DNA of 64,000 nucleotides from Garcia nutans. Lineage: Eukaryota; Streptophyta; Magnoliopsida; Malpighiales; Euphorbiaceae. The translations under genes and the position numbers were made by a program. Where the stretch lies: the NCBI GenBank assembly GCA_947685225.1, contig CANTUV010000051.1, positions 3,224,001-3,288,000 of the forward strand, read 5' to 3'. Shown here piece by piece: positions 1 to 11,905 of the stretch (position 1 is its first letter; every line of letters starts with the position of its first letter). The notes below the pieces were generated by a model. It searched no databases. It had not been told where the DNA came from and worked only from the letters and a program-made list of their open reading frames with translations.

Positions 1-26
1 ACAAAATAACAACTCTCTCCTATTCT

Positions 27-53
27 TCTCTCTCTCTCTCTCTCTCTCTCTCT
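27..53. repeat. (TC)n microsatellite
   Basis: Uninterrupted CT dinucleotide run, about 13 units. No gene is visible next to it. Confidence 0.9.
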
Positions 54-810
54 GCCACCTATTACAACTAGTTATTCTCTTTTATTACTATATATAGCAT
101 ATCGTTCTCAATATTTCCTCTCCTTCCTTTTTTTAATATGAAACACAATGGCAGTTGGCCAAGAAGTGCCTTAAGTCTAGTGCTTACGATGTTTAGGACA
201 CTTCAACCATGACCAATGTTCGTTAATTTGCTTCTGAAAAATAAATTGAAGTAAATATTCTAAGTGCTTGTTTGCATTAGTAATTGGCAGACAGAAAGAA
301 AGAATTATTTCTTAGGTTAATTAAGGTTGTTCTTTAAACCTATATTATCTTTAACATCAACATTAGCATGCATTTTTTGTGTTGAATATCTTTTTCGTGA
401 AAGTACTGGACTTCTTTATTACGAGCTTCCTTCAACAATTGGAATCTTTATTTTCTTTGAAACTTATGTCACTTTTCTTCTTTATTCACTTATTATCTTT
501 GAAACATCTAACTTATACATCACTCTTCTTCTTCATTTACTCGAGATGATATTTGTTTTCAACTCCAATACTATCAACATTTCCCTCAAATGCAAGTTGG
601 ACTGAACTTTTTTTTTTTCTTTCTTTTTTAAGTTCAGTTATAACTTGTTCAATTGCTTTGATTATATTGAATCTCAACTCTCGATGGACTCAAAGATTCC
701 TACTCAATCTTTAGTCGGAATGGACATCATTTTTTTTTTGTAATCCACAAGTGTACTTATTTTGGCTGGTTTGTCTTTGTTCTCCATTAAAGTTGTACGT
801 ATAAGTTATC

Positions 811-1011
811 TGTTAGGGGTTGTTAGCTAGATTAGCTGGTTTCGTTAGAGTTTGTTACTAACAGTTGGCATGTTAGTTAGAATAGAAGCTGGTGGAAGGT
901 TATTCATTTGTATATATACATATACAAGCTCACTGTAGAAACTTACTATTTAATGCAAAAGTTTTCCTCTCAATTACTTCCATATTCTAATCATTGTTAA
1001 CCTCTTGAACA
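811..1011 (+). mobile_element. Short Copia-type LTR remnant with primer-binding site
   Basis: The block opens with TGTTAGGGGTTG and closes with TTGAACA, the TG...CA ends expected of an LTR. It has a TATATATA-rich core near 910-925. It is followed directly by TGGTATTAAAATCGG, which resembles a decayed methionine-tRNA primer-binding site (usual form TGGTATCAGAGC). About 200 bp is short but normal for some Copia LTRs. No matching second LTR or pol was found, so this is a fragment or the left end of a truncated element. Confidence 0.5.
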
Positions 1012-2528
1012 TGGTATTAAAATCGGTACCCTTGGATGGTCCAAACAGTATCAATTGAAATATAAAACTATATTCTTATATGGCCCTGACAGTAGCTACT
1101 TTATACTTATAAAGTGCCAATTGGATAGTTGACACTTGAGGTGAGAGAGTTGAACTACCATATAATATAATAGAGTGTGAGTAATTTTACATCTAAAAAA
1201 TATAAAAATTTGACTTAGTTAATATAGAAATAAGTTTTTTAAACTTAACAACTAACCTTTAGAATTAACTCTTTCAGATCTATATTAAAAAGAAAAATTT
1301 AATACGAAAAATTCAATACCCTTCGTAGGCTGTAATAACACCGTTGTTGGAGAAAAAGACCTCAAATACACTCAACAACAATCAAATGCTACAACAGAAA
1401 TAAATTGAAAAGAAAAAAAAATAACAACAACTAGTAGTTATTATAAGAGGAATTATATTAAAAAATTTGGGAAGAAAAATTCCAAAATTTATAACTGCTC
1501 AAAAAAAATCCAATTTATTCATAGTCAAAGATGCCTTTAAAAATTAGTCATTACATGCCAACTGAAACTCAAATATGCAAAAATAATTGACACTGCAATC
1601 GTCCTTTCTCTAATTGAAAATAAAAACTTGAGGAACAAATAACAAAATCCAGACTCAATCAAAAGCAGTAAAAGAATAATAATAATAATAAAAAAAATCT
1701 GCTATCAATTTAAAATCACATTTTTAAAGAATTTGGAGGCTTCATTAATTAGCAGATAATTAAATTAAAGTGAATGGGACTCTTCTAGATAATTCTGTCA
1801 CTATATCTCTATCTTATTCTTAATAAATTATTATATGTTACTAAATATTAAGTTTATACATTTGGAAGCAGAAAATATCCATAATTGAATTATAATCTTA
1901 ATCTTGGATATAAAATCTCCATTAACTTCTAATCAATTTTTAGAATTGCATTAAATATTTAATAAAAAAATCCTAAAAATTAAGTCAAAATTAACAATTT
2001 TCCTCACAAGAAAGATGTGCGTTTAGTTACCCAAATTCAACATTTCCATGTGTGAAAAGCTCTCCTAAGAAAGGAGATTTCTAGGAGGAAAATAATTTCC
2101 AAAATTTCAAAATTATATTGTTTGGTCTAAAAATATAATTTTTATAGAGGAAACTGTAAAAATTTCTTGTAATTAATTGATCCTTGTTTTTCTAAAAAGG
2201 AACCTGTGAATTTTTTTTTATTGCACTTAGTCTCTTGGTCCTTATTTATTAGATATTATAAGCATAAAATTCACAAAAATTAATTATTTATTTTTCATTT
2301 TCACTTAAAAAATATTTTAATTTTTATAACTGATTAAAATTAATTATATATAATATCAGGATCAAATTGACTCATATGTTGCTGAAATGCTAGCCATTAA
2401 GAAAATTGTTGTTTATGACAAACATTTATAGCATTCGTAATTAGTTAACTACAACATTAATATTAAAAAATCCATTGTAACAATGTCTAACTATATATAA
2501 TAATAATATTGTACGCCAACAATATTAA
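1012..2528. other. AT-rich intergenic DNA without a recognisable gene
   Basis: Low-complexity A/T runs and short simple repeats such as AAT near 1676-1690. No open frame with recognisable protein content was found on either strand. It lies downstream of the minus-strand phytocyanin gene and should hold its 3' UTR. Confidence 0.6.
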
Positions 2529-2645
2529 TTAGGTAGTGAAGAAGATGAGGATGTAAATGGAGGAGAGAGCAGCGGCCAGGGAAGAAGCAGTTACGGTGAG
2601 GGAATTAGGAGCTGCAGAAGGTGGCAGTGTGGACGGTGACGGTAG
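2529..2645 (-). pseudogene. Orphaned GPI-anchor tail of the upstream phytocyanin
   Basis: Directly after the in-frame TGA (2646-2648) the same reading frame stays open for 38 codons to a TAA at 2529-2531. The product is a typical phytocyanin C-terminus: a Pro/Ser/Ala stretch (SPSTLPPSAAP) followed by small residues and a hydrophobic run ending IYILIFFTT. That is the layout of a GPI-attachment signal. Its exact frame agreement indicates it belonged to the gene and was cut off by one nonsense codon; readthrough would rejoin it. Confidence 0.75.
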
Positions 2646-3996
2646 TCATCCACGAAGCTGCAGAAAATTGTCGTTTCCAACTTGAACAGCCACCTTCATG
2701 TCTCGTTCACAGTAGTCGTCCACGGAGCAGACAAAGTAGCGGGTCCCATTAGTTCCAAGTGGGACAAGCATTTCACTTGTTAGTATTACTGTTCCTATCA
2801 TTGTGCAGTTGTACTGTTCTTTGTTTGCTACTTCCGTTGCAGTATGTTTCCCAGTCCAGTTGAACACTGATTTATCAATTTACAAATAAATAATTATTAG
2901 GCTACTATAATATATTTTGAAATAAAAAAAATTTTAATTAGAATAATCATTATATATTAATATTACTGTTGTGTTTTTATTTTGACAATCAAATTCTAAT
3001 TTGGTAATAATTTATAATTAATATTAATTAGTTCTTATATGCAATTAATTAGAGTAATTTATAGATTCTAACAGCTATAAGAGTCTTGTCTGAAATCTAA
3101 TATTAATTAATTATAACAGCTACAAGGCTGGACTAGTAAATTCAAATACTAAAATCTAAAGATTTCTCTGTTAGGCGGAATACCACATTAAATTTCTGAT
3201 GAAATTTTAGCTAAAATTAGGTCAAATTAATAATTAATAATCAAATTGTAATAAATTGAAATTTTGTGAGTATACTGAAAATTAAAATAAAAAAATCAGT
3301 AATTATAATCATAATAATGTTTCCAACTAGCTTATCAGTTCCACCCCATGAGTTTAACGCCTGTGAAAGGCTGGACATGGGCTGGTCACCTTTGAGACGG
3401 CCCGAGCTCCATTTCAGGGGTTAAGCTCAGTGGCCCATATTATATATGTTACTTATTATATAGAAATAAAAATAAAAATAAATATTTATAGATAATGTCA
3501 AAAATTAACTGTATAATCTGATTTATAATGTAAGTACTAAATATCTAAATTATTTTTTATATTAAAATTAAGAAAATGTTGTAAATTTTATATGGTAGGC
3601 TCAAGCTTGCCAATGATCCACATATATGAAAAATTTAATGCTTTTGCAATTATAAACAATGAATATATTCATGGTTTTTCTTCAAAAACACTAAAAAAAA
3701 TCAATTTTTCTTTTCTTTAAAAAACATTTATTAAATACAAAAAAAGGGAAAATTGGAAATATTAAGTTTTGAACATAAAGCTAGGGATTATAATGCTTAC
3801 CAAGAGAATCTCCAATCTGAAAAGTGTGATTGGAAGCCCAATCTTCATAATACCGAATTGAATTGTTTGGAGGTACTGTCCATCCCAATCTGTCTCCAAC
3901 TGTGTAATCTGTAGCAGCATTTGCTCCTTGTAATATTAATATTATTGCTGCACCAACGATTAACATTCCGGTGAAAATAGTCCTCCGGCCACCCAT
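2646..3996 (-). CDS. Single-domain phytocyanin, degenerate copper site, truncated before its GPI tail
   Basis: Two exons: 3996-3801 and 2866-2646, intron 2867-3800 (GTAAGC donor, ATCAG acceptor, phase 1). About 138 residues. Residues 1-27 form a signal peptide ending QGANA; the cupredoxin domain follows (YTVGDRLGW, then DWASNHTFQIGDSL at the exon end). Exon 2 has FNW, the first ligand His in GKHTATEV, a disulphide Cys in EQYNC, and the loop YFVCSVDDYCERDMKV. The ligand Cys and an axial Met are present, but the usual second His is Tyr, so a normal type 1 copper site is unlikely. The frame ends at TGA just after the domain, cutting off a GPI tail still encoded downstream. The start ATG has a good context; an out-of-frame ATG lies 16 nt upstream. 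The leader AACACAGAA is shared with the gene at 6519-8333, so the two look like tandem duplicates. It may be a recent pseudogene or a secreted early-nodulin-like form. Confidence 0.8.
2867..3800 (-). other. Intron of the first phytocyanin gene
   Basis: A 934-bp AT-rich intron. A GC-richer patch at about 3340-3440 (with GGCCCGAGCTCC) stands out from the surroundings and may be a small unidentified insertion. No ORF of note. Confidence 0.65.
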
Positions 3997-4060
3997 CTTC
4001 TGTGTTAATCATGTCTCCCCTGAAATTTTCAATTAGAATGTAGCTTTACTTCACAAAGGA

Positions 4061-4070
4061 ATATATATAT
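4061..4070 (-). promoter_or_regulatory. Candidate TATA element for the 2646-3996 gene
   Basis: ATATATATAT about 65-75 bp upstream of the start codon on the minus strand. Position and composition fit a TATA box, but such runs are common in AT-rich DNA. Confidence 0.35.
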
Positions 4071-4174
4071 GACTTGGAGAATTGGCAAGGAATGAATTGC
4101 GATAATTGGTATCTTATAAGCTAGAAAGATACTGAGACCTTTTCAATTCTTAATTGGCATTTTAAGAAAACAAC

Positions 4175-4198
4175 AGAAGAAGAAGAAGAAGAAGAAGC
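4175..4198. repeat. (AGA)n microsatellite
   Basis: About eight GAA/AGA units, upstream of the first phytocyanin gene (CTT repeat on the coding strand). Confidence 0.85.
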
Positions 4199-4388
4199 AG
4201 TCTTGTAATGCCTCAGCAGTCAGCACTTTCGACAGACTACGAAATTAACAATGTCTGGTCTGGTGCTGAATTTTCATGGTCAAAATTGGATAAAATTCAT
4301 TGAATATCATATCATTTTTATTTCAGTTAAATTTATATTTTTTTATTGCGGCATTTATTTGTGTAATTTCAGTAACTGTATAGTTTCC

Positions 4389-4397
4389 ACACGTGTC
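4389..4397. promoter_or_regulatory. G-box/ABRE-like site ACACGTGTC
   Basis: Near-palindromic ACACGTGTC with a CACGTG core, about 390 bp upstream of the minus-strand phytocyanin start. The same nonamer occurs upstream of the gene at 54091. bZIP/bHLH factors bind this class of site; use here is inferred. Confidence 0.4.
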
Positions 4398-4599
4398 TAA
4401 GTTAAGTCAATAAGTACCTATATAAAAGCCAAATTTGATTTGGGAATTTTCCAGATATAGTGTTGTTTAGTGATGAAATGTATGTGACAATATTTGAGAA
4501 GATCTGTTTCTGCACGCTGCATTATGCATACACAGTGTAGCCAAAATTATTTATTTTTTCAAATTTGATTCTGCCTATTTATTTAAATTCAAAATCAAT

Positions 4600-5540
4600 A
4601 TATTTTGAAAATAGTTCTAATGTTTGGACAAGCTGAACATAGCGTAACACAGAAAAACAAACAGTAACCAATATAGAGCAAGAAAAAAAAAACAACAAAC
4701 AGGTAAACTAAACCAAAACCAAAACCAACAAAAGCAAAAGAAAAATAAATAAATCCGCAACAATCCTCTTGGCTGTAAAACACATATAATCAGTGTGAAT
4801 CCCTCCAACAAGCACCATAAGAGAACCAGAAAAAGGCCGGAAGATGAACTATCTAGCAAAGTATAAATTCTGCTTGATCACCACAACCATAGAAACAGCA
4901 GAAGGAAGAAAATAAGAACATCTTGGGTACCACATGCATCCTTAGATTTTGGATCATTTGAGGAAAAATAAGGATCCAAAATCCTAGAGAGGGGCATGGA
5001 GGAAGAGGAAACCCAACATCAAGACCACGCTGGATCAAGGAAATCTCAAAGGCTCTTGAGAGAGCACCAACATCAACGAAAAACAAGGAGACAGAGAAGG
5101 GGATGTGTGTTTTGGAACAAAACTCAGGGGAAGGTTAGGAGAATAGTGACTTGAAAGATGATATCTCTGGGTCAAAAGATAGGACCTTGAATCTCTAGAA
5201 CCCAAACTTTAAAGGCAACTGCCAGCTAGAAACTCTAAAATAAAACAAAAACGAAAAAGCTCAGTGCGGTTGCATTTGGAGATCTTGGTTACAGAGAACT
5301 ATATATAAGACAAAACCAAAATGAAGAGGAAAAGAAAAAGGAAAACAAAATAACTAAAACTACATAGGAAGACAATAGATCTAGGGCTACAGCTAGCAGA
5401 AGCACCAAAGGCAGCTCTAGATCTACGATTAGATACAAAAAGCAACGTCGAGTCTCTATAAGCAAAGAGAAAAAGCTTCACAATGGAAGAGAAAATAAAA
5501 TCAGGCCCTTTTGATAAGGTTAACAAAGTCAGAGTGATCT
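4600..5540 (-). other. Unassigned block of higher GC than its surroundings
   Basis: Less A/T-rich than either flank, with several overlapping minus-strand open stretches (for example 5086-4853 and 5526-5299) that resemble no protein I recognise. On the minus strand it reads like a long leader or UTR with pyrimidine runs. It could be the 5' UTR of a LINE or other retroelement, or a decayed gene. No splice-consistent coding model could be made. Confidence 0.3.
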
Positions 5541-6518
5541 AAAAAAATTTTAGAGTTGAAATCTTGCAACTATCATTTTATAAATCTTCACGAGTACTCT
5601 GATCGTTTTTTCCTTTTTTTTTTCTTTTTTTGGGCCAATGTACCCCCGATTTTTAGCTTCTTCCAAAAGTTGGCATTTTTAACATTAAAATAAAATATAA
5701 ATACATAAAATAATAAATATAAAAATAAACTCTCTTAAAATTTTAAAAATTCTCAAATCTATTTTAAAAAATTCAATATAATATTAGAATATAATTGATC
5801 CTTATAACTCTCCATCTCATAAATTAAAACTAAAATTTTATTTTATTTTATCCCATGGTGAATTTTTTTTATTAAAATAATGAACTTTCAAATATTTATT
5901 TATCTCATATTTTTAAAAATTGAGTTATCACTTTAAGAAGCTATTAAATAATATAAGAAAAGGTCTCACTCAACTTCAATTAATTTTTGAAATTTACACT
6001 TTCAAATTTATATTAAAAAATTCAATATTTTAAATTTTAAATTTTCAATTAAATTACAAATGAGAGAAAGTTATTCTTTTTTAACACTCAAAATCTTATT
6101 GTGAATATAATATTATAAACAAATTTAATAAAATATGGACGAAGAATCAATTCATGATATAACTTCACAACTAAAAAAATAAATTAAAATTACATGACGA
6201 ATCCCTCTGAAAAAAAAAATCTAAACAATCTCTCAAGAACTGACAAACCAGATTTGGATTTACACTTGTAATCATGTATGTATACCTTAAAAAAAACTCA
6301 AAACAATAAAAATTTCCATTATTGAGAATGATTTCAAACACTAATCAACAATATCAATACAGGGTTTCAACAATTAATTATACAATAAGATCATTGCCAC
6401 CAGATCTCACAAGCTACATTATTAAAGCTAGCTAGCTACAAGAACAGTAATAGATTCTCATATAGTACAACAATTAAATAACAAAAACTGTACTAATAAA
6501 TAATTAAGTAATTATGAA
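5541..6518. other. AT-rich spacer between two minus-strand phytocyanins
   Basis: A/T-rich intergenic DNA with no recognisable coding content. It is the downstream region of the 6519-8333 gene. Confidence 0.6.
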
Positions 6519-8333
6519 TTAATAATAAAAGAGGAGAAGGCAAGAAAAAATGGCAGCAATGGTGATGGGTAGTAGTGTGGAAGATGGTGATTCAGGTGAA
6601 GAAGATGAAATTCCATTGCCAACTTTGATGGTAACTTTCTGACCTTTAGAGCAGTGATCACCGACAGTGCAAATGAAGTAGCGAGTGGCGTTTGCTGTCA
6701 AAGTGACAGTTACAGGTCTTGTTTCATGGGGTCGTCCATTTGTTTTTGTGCAATTATCATATTCTGCCTTTGTTGTCACTTCAAATACATTGTGTGGTAT
6801 GGCTCCAGTCCAATTGAATACTGATCATGTCAATTTCAGAACAGATGAATGCCAAATGTTAAGAAATTAATGTCTATTAATTAATTTAATCCAAGTAAAA
6901 ACATCTACTAATTTATAAATGATTGCTGGAAATAAAAATAATTAAAGCCTCATGCACAAAACTATCTCGTTGATGAAAATTTTGCTGCAAGTAAGAACTT
7001 CATTTACAACCCAAGAGTGGAAGAAAATGATTGAGGAGAATTAAAGAAAAGGGAAGATCATTGAAGAGAGAATAAAATGAGGTGTTTGCCTTTTGGTTAT
7101 TGATGAATTTCAAAGTATGTTTCTTTTATTTATGTAGTAATATCAATTAGAAAAAGAATTATGGTCAATTTTTTTCAATTTAATTTTTGAAGATATATAA
7201 TTGTAATTAAATTATAAAATTAGGATAAATTTGTCTAAAAATTAAAAAATAGGAGACAAAATTCAAGATATATATATACATACACCTTTTTTTTAATGCA
7301 TTCTACTAGTAATAATTTTTTTTGTTCTAGTTGCTTCCCTGGGTGAGTTACCCTAAAGATTTGACTTGTTAGGTTTATGTCAGAATCAATTCTGTTAATT
7401 ATTTATCTTATTTATCTAATTAATTAATCTAGTTGCAATATAATTATATAAAATTTTCATGATATCATGAATTATATTATGGTAAATAGCCTCAATATTA
7501 TGATTCAAAAAGTTTTAAAAGATTTAAAAATGGATTTTGATATATCTAATTGTGGTTAAGTTACATGAAACTCAATTTAATATTATGCAAAAAATTGTGT
7601 GCCAGTCCAGTCAACATTATACTAAGCAGAAATCTTGGTAATGTTAGAATTAATCATATTCTATAGAACTATATTAAAACAAAACCCATACTCGTCTACC
7701 TAAAATTAAAATTGTCAAAAAAAAAAAGAAGAAAAAAAACCGTATATAATAACATGCCATGTATATCATAATTATTTAATTTAGTCACTTGTTTTAAATA
7801 AATTTTTCTATAAACCAACAAATTAATGCCTCGAAATTAATTATTTCTGAGTAGATTTTTCATGATCATTTGGAATTTAAGAACATTAAAATTTTCATAA
7901 TTCTATTTATCTCATTTACAATTTTTTTTCCAAATTAATATGTAAATAAATTCAACACATAAATGAATTTATTTATAAGTGATAACATCATTTATCAATT
8001 TTTAAAAAAATTAAGAAAAATTAAAGTACTTATTCTAAAATACAGAAATTAATAGATTACTTTTTCTAAATTTCTTTAGAGTGACAATTTATTTTTCTGT
8101 TTTTAAAAATTAATTTTTTTTAATTATGTAAATAATTAAAAAAATAGAAATAGATGCTTACGCAGAGAATCTCCAGCCACAAACGTCTTATTGGCAGCCC
8201 AATCGTCGTAGAAAGAGGTGCTGGTAGGAATTTTCCAATGGGAATTGTCTCCAACAGTGTAAGTAGTTGCAGCTGCTGAAAGCTCTACCGAAAAAGCCAA
8301 TAAAAGAATAAAATACCCAAACCCAATCCCCAT
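6519..8333 (-). CDS. Single-domain, GPI-anchored phytocyanin (stellacyanin-like, intact copper site)
   Basis: Two exons: 8333-8162 and 6820-6519; the intron 6821-8161 has a GTAAGC donor, an ATCAG acceptor and phase 1. About 157 residues. A signal peptide ends near VELSAAA, then the cupredoxin domain opens with TTYTVGDNSHW and exon 1 ends in the GDSL motif. Exon 2 starts LFNWTGAIPHNVFEV (first ligand His), has Cys in EYDNCTK, and the copper loop YFICTVGDHCSKGQKV gives Cys, His and an axial Gln, the stellacyanin-type set. A Ser/Pro linker (SSSSPESPSS) leads into a hydrophobic tail ending CLLLFYY, a GPI signal. The mature protein should sit on the outer face of the plasma membrane as a small redox or carbohydrate-interacting protein; the family function is poorly defined. 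It and the 2646-3996 gene share leader and splice-site sequence, which suggests tandem duplication. Confidence 0.88.
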
Positions 8334-8482
8334 TTCTGTGTTCTACAGGTCGACCCTGCAAGAGGTATTGTTATAATTTAAGCTTCTTTCTGATGAGAAT
8401 GAGACTCAGAGACTTATCCACCGGATATTATACTCTCCAGTAATACACTTTTCACATTTGCAGTTCATTACGTCTTGTTATT

Positions 8483-8490
8483 TATTTATA
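8483..8490 (-). promoter_or_regulatory. Candidate TATA box TATAAATA for the 6519-8333 gene
   Basis: On the minus strand TATAAATA lies 150 bp upstream of the ATG, in a locally less AT-rich stretch, which makes it more credible than the surrounding A/T runs. Confidence 0.45.
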
Positions 8491-8639
8491 CAGCTCCACT
8501 CTCGTCGAAGTTGGACCCACCCAAAGAAATTTTGGCCTTCATTAAAGATGATTGACAGCAACATATTTCTTTGTTATCATTTGTTGACAACTTGACATAG
8601 GAGAGTCCTATGAGAATATAAAAGATGTAATGTAATGCT

Positions 8640-10467
8640 TAAAAGATTAAACCTAAAATTAAGATGACCAAAGGATTATTGTAGATTTACTTTCATATTA
8701 TAAATTTATTCAATTTATATATAATAAATTTGGATTTTAATTGTAATTTTATTATTTATATTTTATATACTATCTTTAGAAAAAGTTAATTTACATGTTT
8801 ATTCACCTCACTATCACAAGTTTATACCATTAATTTCTTACCAAAAAAAAAGTAAATTATCCAATTTATTATCACAATTTTTACGAGTTTCGATCCATAA
8901 AGCATAAATTTCATTTAAATTTTAGGTTAGTAAAAGCTCATTTAAATTTAAATTTAAATTATTTATTTATTAAATAAGTTAAATTTAAATTAAAAAATAT
9001 TTAGCTCATTAGATTTGAAAACTAGTTCATTTAAAAAAATTTATGAATTAGACTTCAAATTAATTCGTTTATTATGTTATTTTAAAAAATATACATAATT
9101 CAATTTATATATTAAATTATATATTTTTAACTAATATGTTTTATATAATTTATTACTATATATTATATGAAATAATTAAATTGTATAAAATAAAATAAAT
9201 AATTTTGATATCACATAATAATTCAAATTCAATAAATTTTATTTGATAATTTAAAAATATTGATAATTTTGATAATTTCACATAAATTTTTCATATATTT
9301 ATTTTTAATTTAAAAATATTTATACATATTTAACAGTGAACAAAATTTATGTTAATATAATATTGATTAATAAAGAAATTATTGCAAGTTTTAGAAGATT
9401 AAATTATTACTTTGAATGAATAAATTGAATTATATAATTTTTTTATTTTTTCATATGATACAAAATATAAAAATAAATAATTATTTAATTAATAATATTA
9501 TAAAAATAAGATGACTTAATATATATACAAGTAATGTCAATAATTTAATAACTTAATAATTTATAATAGAATATAAAAATTATAATAATATAATATTTTA
9601 TTTTTTTAATATAAACATAGTCATATTGTTCATTGTTCTTAAAATATTATTATTTTAATATTTTTCTCTGAAAAGTAAAAAAAATGAGTGAAAAATAAAA
9701 ATTAAAATAAACTTTTAAGCTCATTAAATTTAATTAAATTAAATTTAATTAAATTAAACTTGAATTCAAATTCTAGATATATAATAAATAAATTGAATTG
9801 ATACGAGTTTGAATTCAGCTCGATTTTAACTCAAATTTGAGCTCAATTTTAATTATTTTATATCAAGTTAAATTTAAATTTTTTAAAATTTAATCCAGTT
9901 TGACTTGATATTATAATAGTACATATAACTTAAAAAGTTCAAAAATGATTTTCTTTCAACAGACAAAAATTCAAAAATTTTATTAACATTTTGAGCAAAA
10001 CGTGCATATATATCTTTATTAATTTATTTGTCACTTTTGCAAGTTTAAACATATCTTAAAATAAGATATTACTGAAAAGGAAGTATATAATTAAAAAAAT
10101 GTACAAATTAATCCCTCTCACTAAAAATTTGTGTCATTTTCTGTATCTTTTTTTTTTTAAAGAATCATTTTTGATATCTTTCAGATTAGAAAAAACAATC
10201 ATTTTTGATATCTTAATCTTAGATGTTAGGGAAAAAACAATGCGTCGGTAAGGACAAGATGACGGATAACCTTCTCAGCGAATTGTCACGCTAGTCGGTG
10301 ATTGGTAGTAGCTCTGAAATTGTGGGATTTATTTTATTTAAAAAAAAACAGAAAAACAGTTCATTAAAAAAAATTACAATTAGATTGATTACATACGGAT
10401 AGTTCATTAATAAATTATTAGCTATAGTAAAGCCATAAACATAGAGAAAACGTGGCTTGTTAGAAAA
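8640..10467. other. Very AT-rich intergenic DNA
   Basis: Long A/T-only stretches with repeated AAATTTAAATT words and short inverted repeats (for example about 8935-9000 and 9715-9760). It may contain decayed MITEs, but no clear paired termini or coding sequence was found. Confidence 0.5.
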
Positions 10468-10771
10468 AATATATATTTAATTTATTTTTTCAATATTCAA
10501 TTTTGATTTCATTAATAAATTCAATTTTTATTTATTTTATCTTGAAAACTTATATAAATATTTCAATGCCATTCAAACCCATTTTATCAAAAAGTAATAA
10601 ATTTTATGGGCTATTTAGCTGTGAAAAATGCTTTTTATTTTTATTTTTAATTTTTAATTTTTAATTTTTTTAATTTTCATTCTCTAGCTATTTTTCAAAT
10701 AAATAAAGTCTATAAGAATTAAAGTGAAAAATAAACTTCTATATTTTTGTAAGAGTGTATATTTTTATGAA
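10468..10771 (+). repeat. AT-rich duplication, segment P copy 1
   Basis: Matches 11906-12212 in direct orientation. Shared words include TTCAATATTCAATTTTGATTTC, TGCCATTNAAACCCATTTTATC and CATTCTCTAG, in the same order with small indels. Non-coding. Confidence 0.65.
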
Positions 10772-11440
10772 AACATCTAAAAATAATTTTCTAAAATTTA
10801 ACTATTAGTTAATAAATATAAAAAAAATATTTTCTAATTTTCTTAATAAAAATATTTGTAATTAAATAATAAATTCTATATTCTATTTTTCTTTAAATAA
10901 TTTTCTAAAAAATTGAAATTGTTTTCTATAACTGAACAAATATTTTTTTCCAATCATTTTTTGCTATTTCTTTTTCAAATTGTAAAACATTAATATAGCC
11001 AATGGAATCTCATTAAACACAAAAAGATAAAAATAAAATAAAAATATAGAATAAAAGCATTTCAAAACATAATGACCAAAACACCTAAATATTTTGAAAT
11101 AAAAATGAATACATCAAAACCAAATGAACCAGTTTTGCTTCCCCTTTCTAAAGCCAATGACAAATACAAGAACTAGAGCAAGTAAAAAAGTTTCCTAGCC
11201 AAAGATAATATATCAAAAACCCAAAAATAATTTTAAGGCAAAGTTTATCATTATTACGATTAAATTATCGATCAATTAACAGTCACCTGCATCACATAAA
11301 ATTTGTTACTAATTCCTATCTTAAACTCTACTATATATGTTATCTCATTATAAATTTCTTTTCTCGCCCAATATCAATATTTTATTAAAGACATTTGAAT
11401 TTTTTTTTCAATTACATATTTCATTAAATTTTATAAAATT

Positions 11441-11866
11441 TTTTCATGTTTTATCAACGGTATTTTAATCATTTTATAAAATATATAATAATTCATAATA
11501 AATTTATAAAAATTATATATATAATAAATTATATAAATTTAATAAATTTTAAAATTAATAAATTTAAAAATATTATAAAAACTTGATAAACCTTATAATT
11601 TTTTTTTAAAAAAAAATTTGCAGTTTTGAATAAGACCTTTTTTTTTTGGACTTTTCCCACGTAGACATTAGGTGCTTTGCTTGGTTATCTTTAGCACACG
11701 CATAATCCTAAATTATTATTATTGTTGTTGTTGGGGTCAAGCACAAAACGTCAATATATATTAAATTCGCAATAATGAAATTGAAAATTATACAAAAATA
11801 TAAAATTGTTAAAAATAAAAATTAATATTTTTTTATTAAAATTTTAAAGTAAATTTTTATGATTTG
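11441..11866 (+). repeat. AT-rich duplication, segment Q copy 1
   Basis: Matches 12212-12688 directly. Shared words include TTGTTGTTGGGGTCAAGCAC and AAATTGAAAATTATACAAAA. Copy 1 of P and Q is interrupted by about 670 bp (10772-11440); copy 2 is contiguous. Confidence 0.65.
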
Positions 11867-11905
11867 TAAAGTAAATTGTTAAAGTAAAAATTAATTTTTT
11901 TATTA

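Noticed and set aside
327..605. 92-codon plus-strand frame
   Set aside because: Hydrophobic, AT-driven composition, no family resemblance, no promoter or splice context; probably chance.
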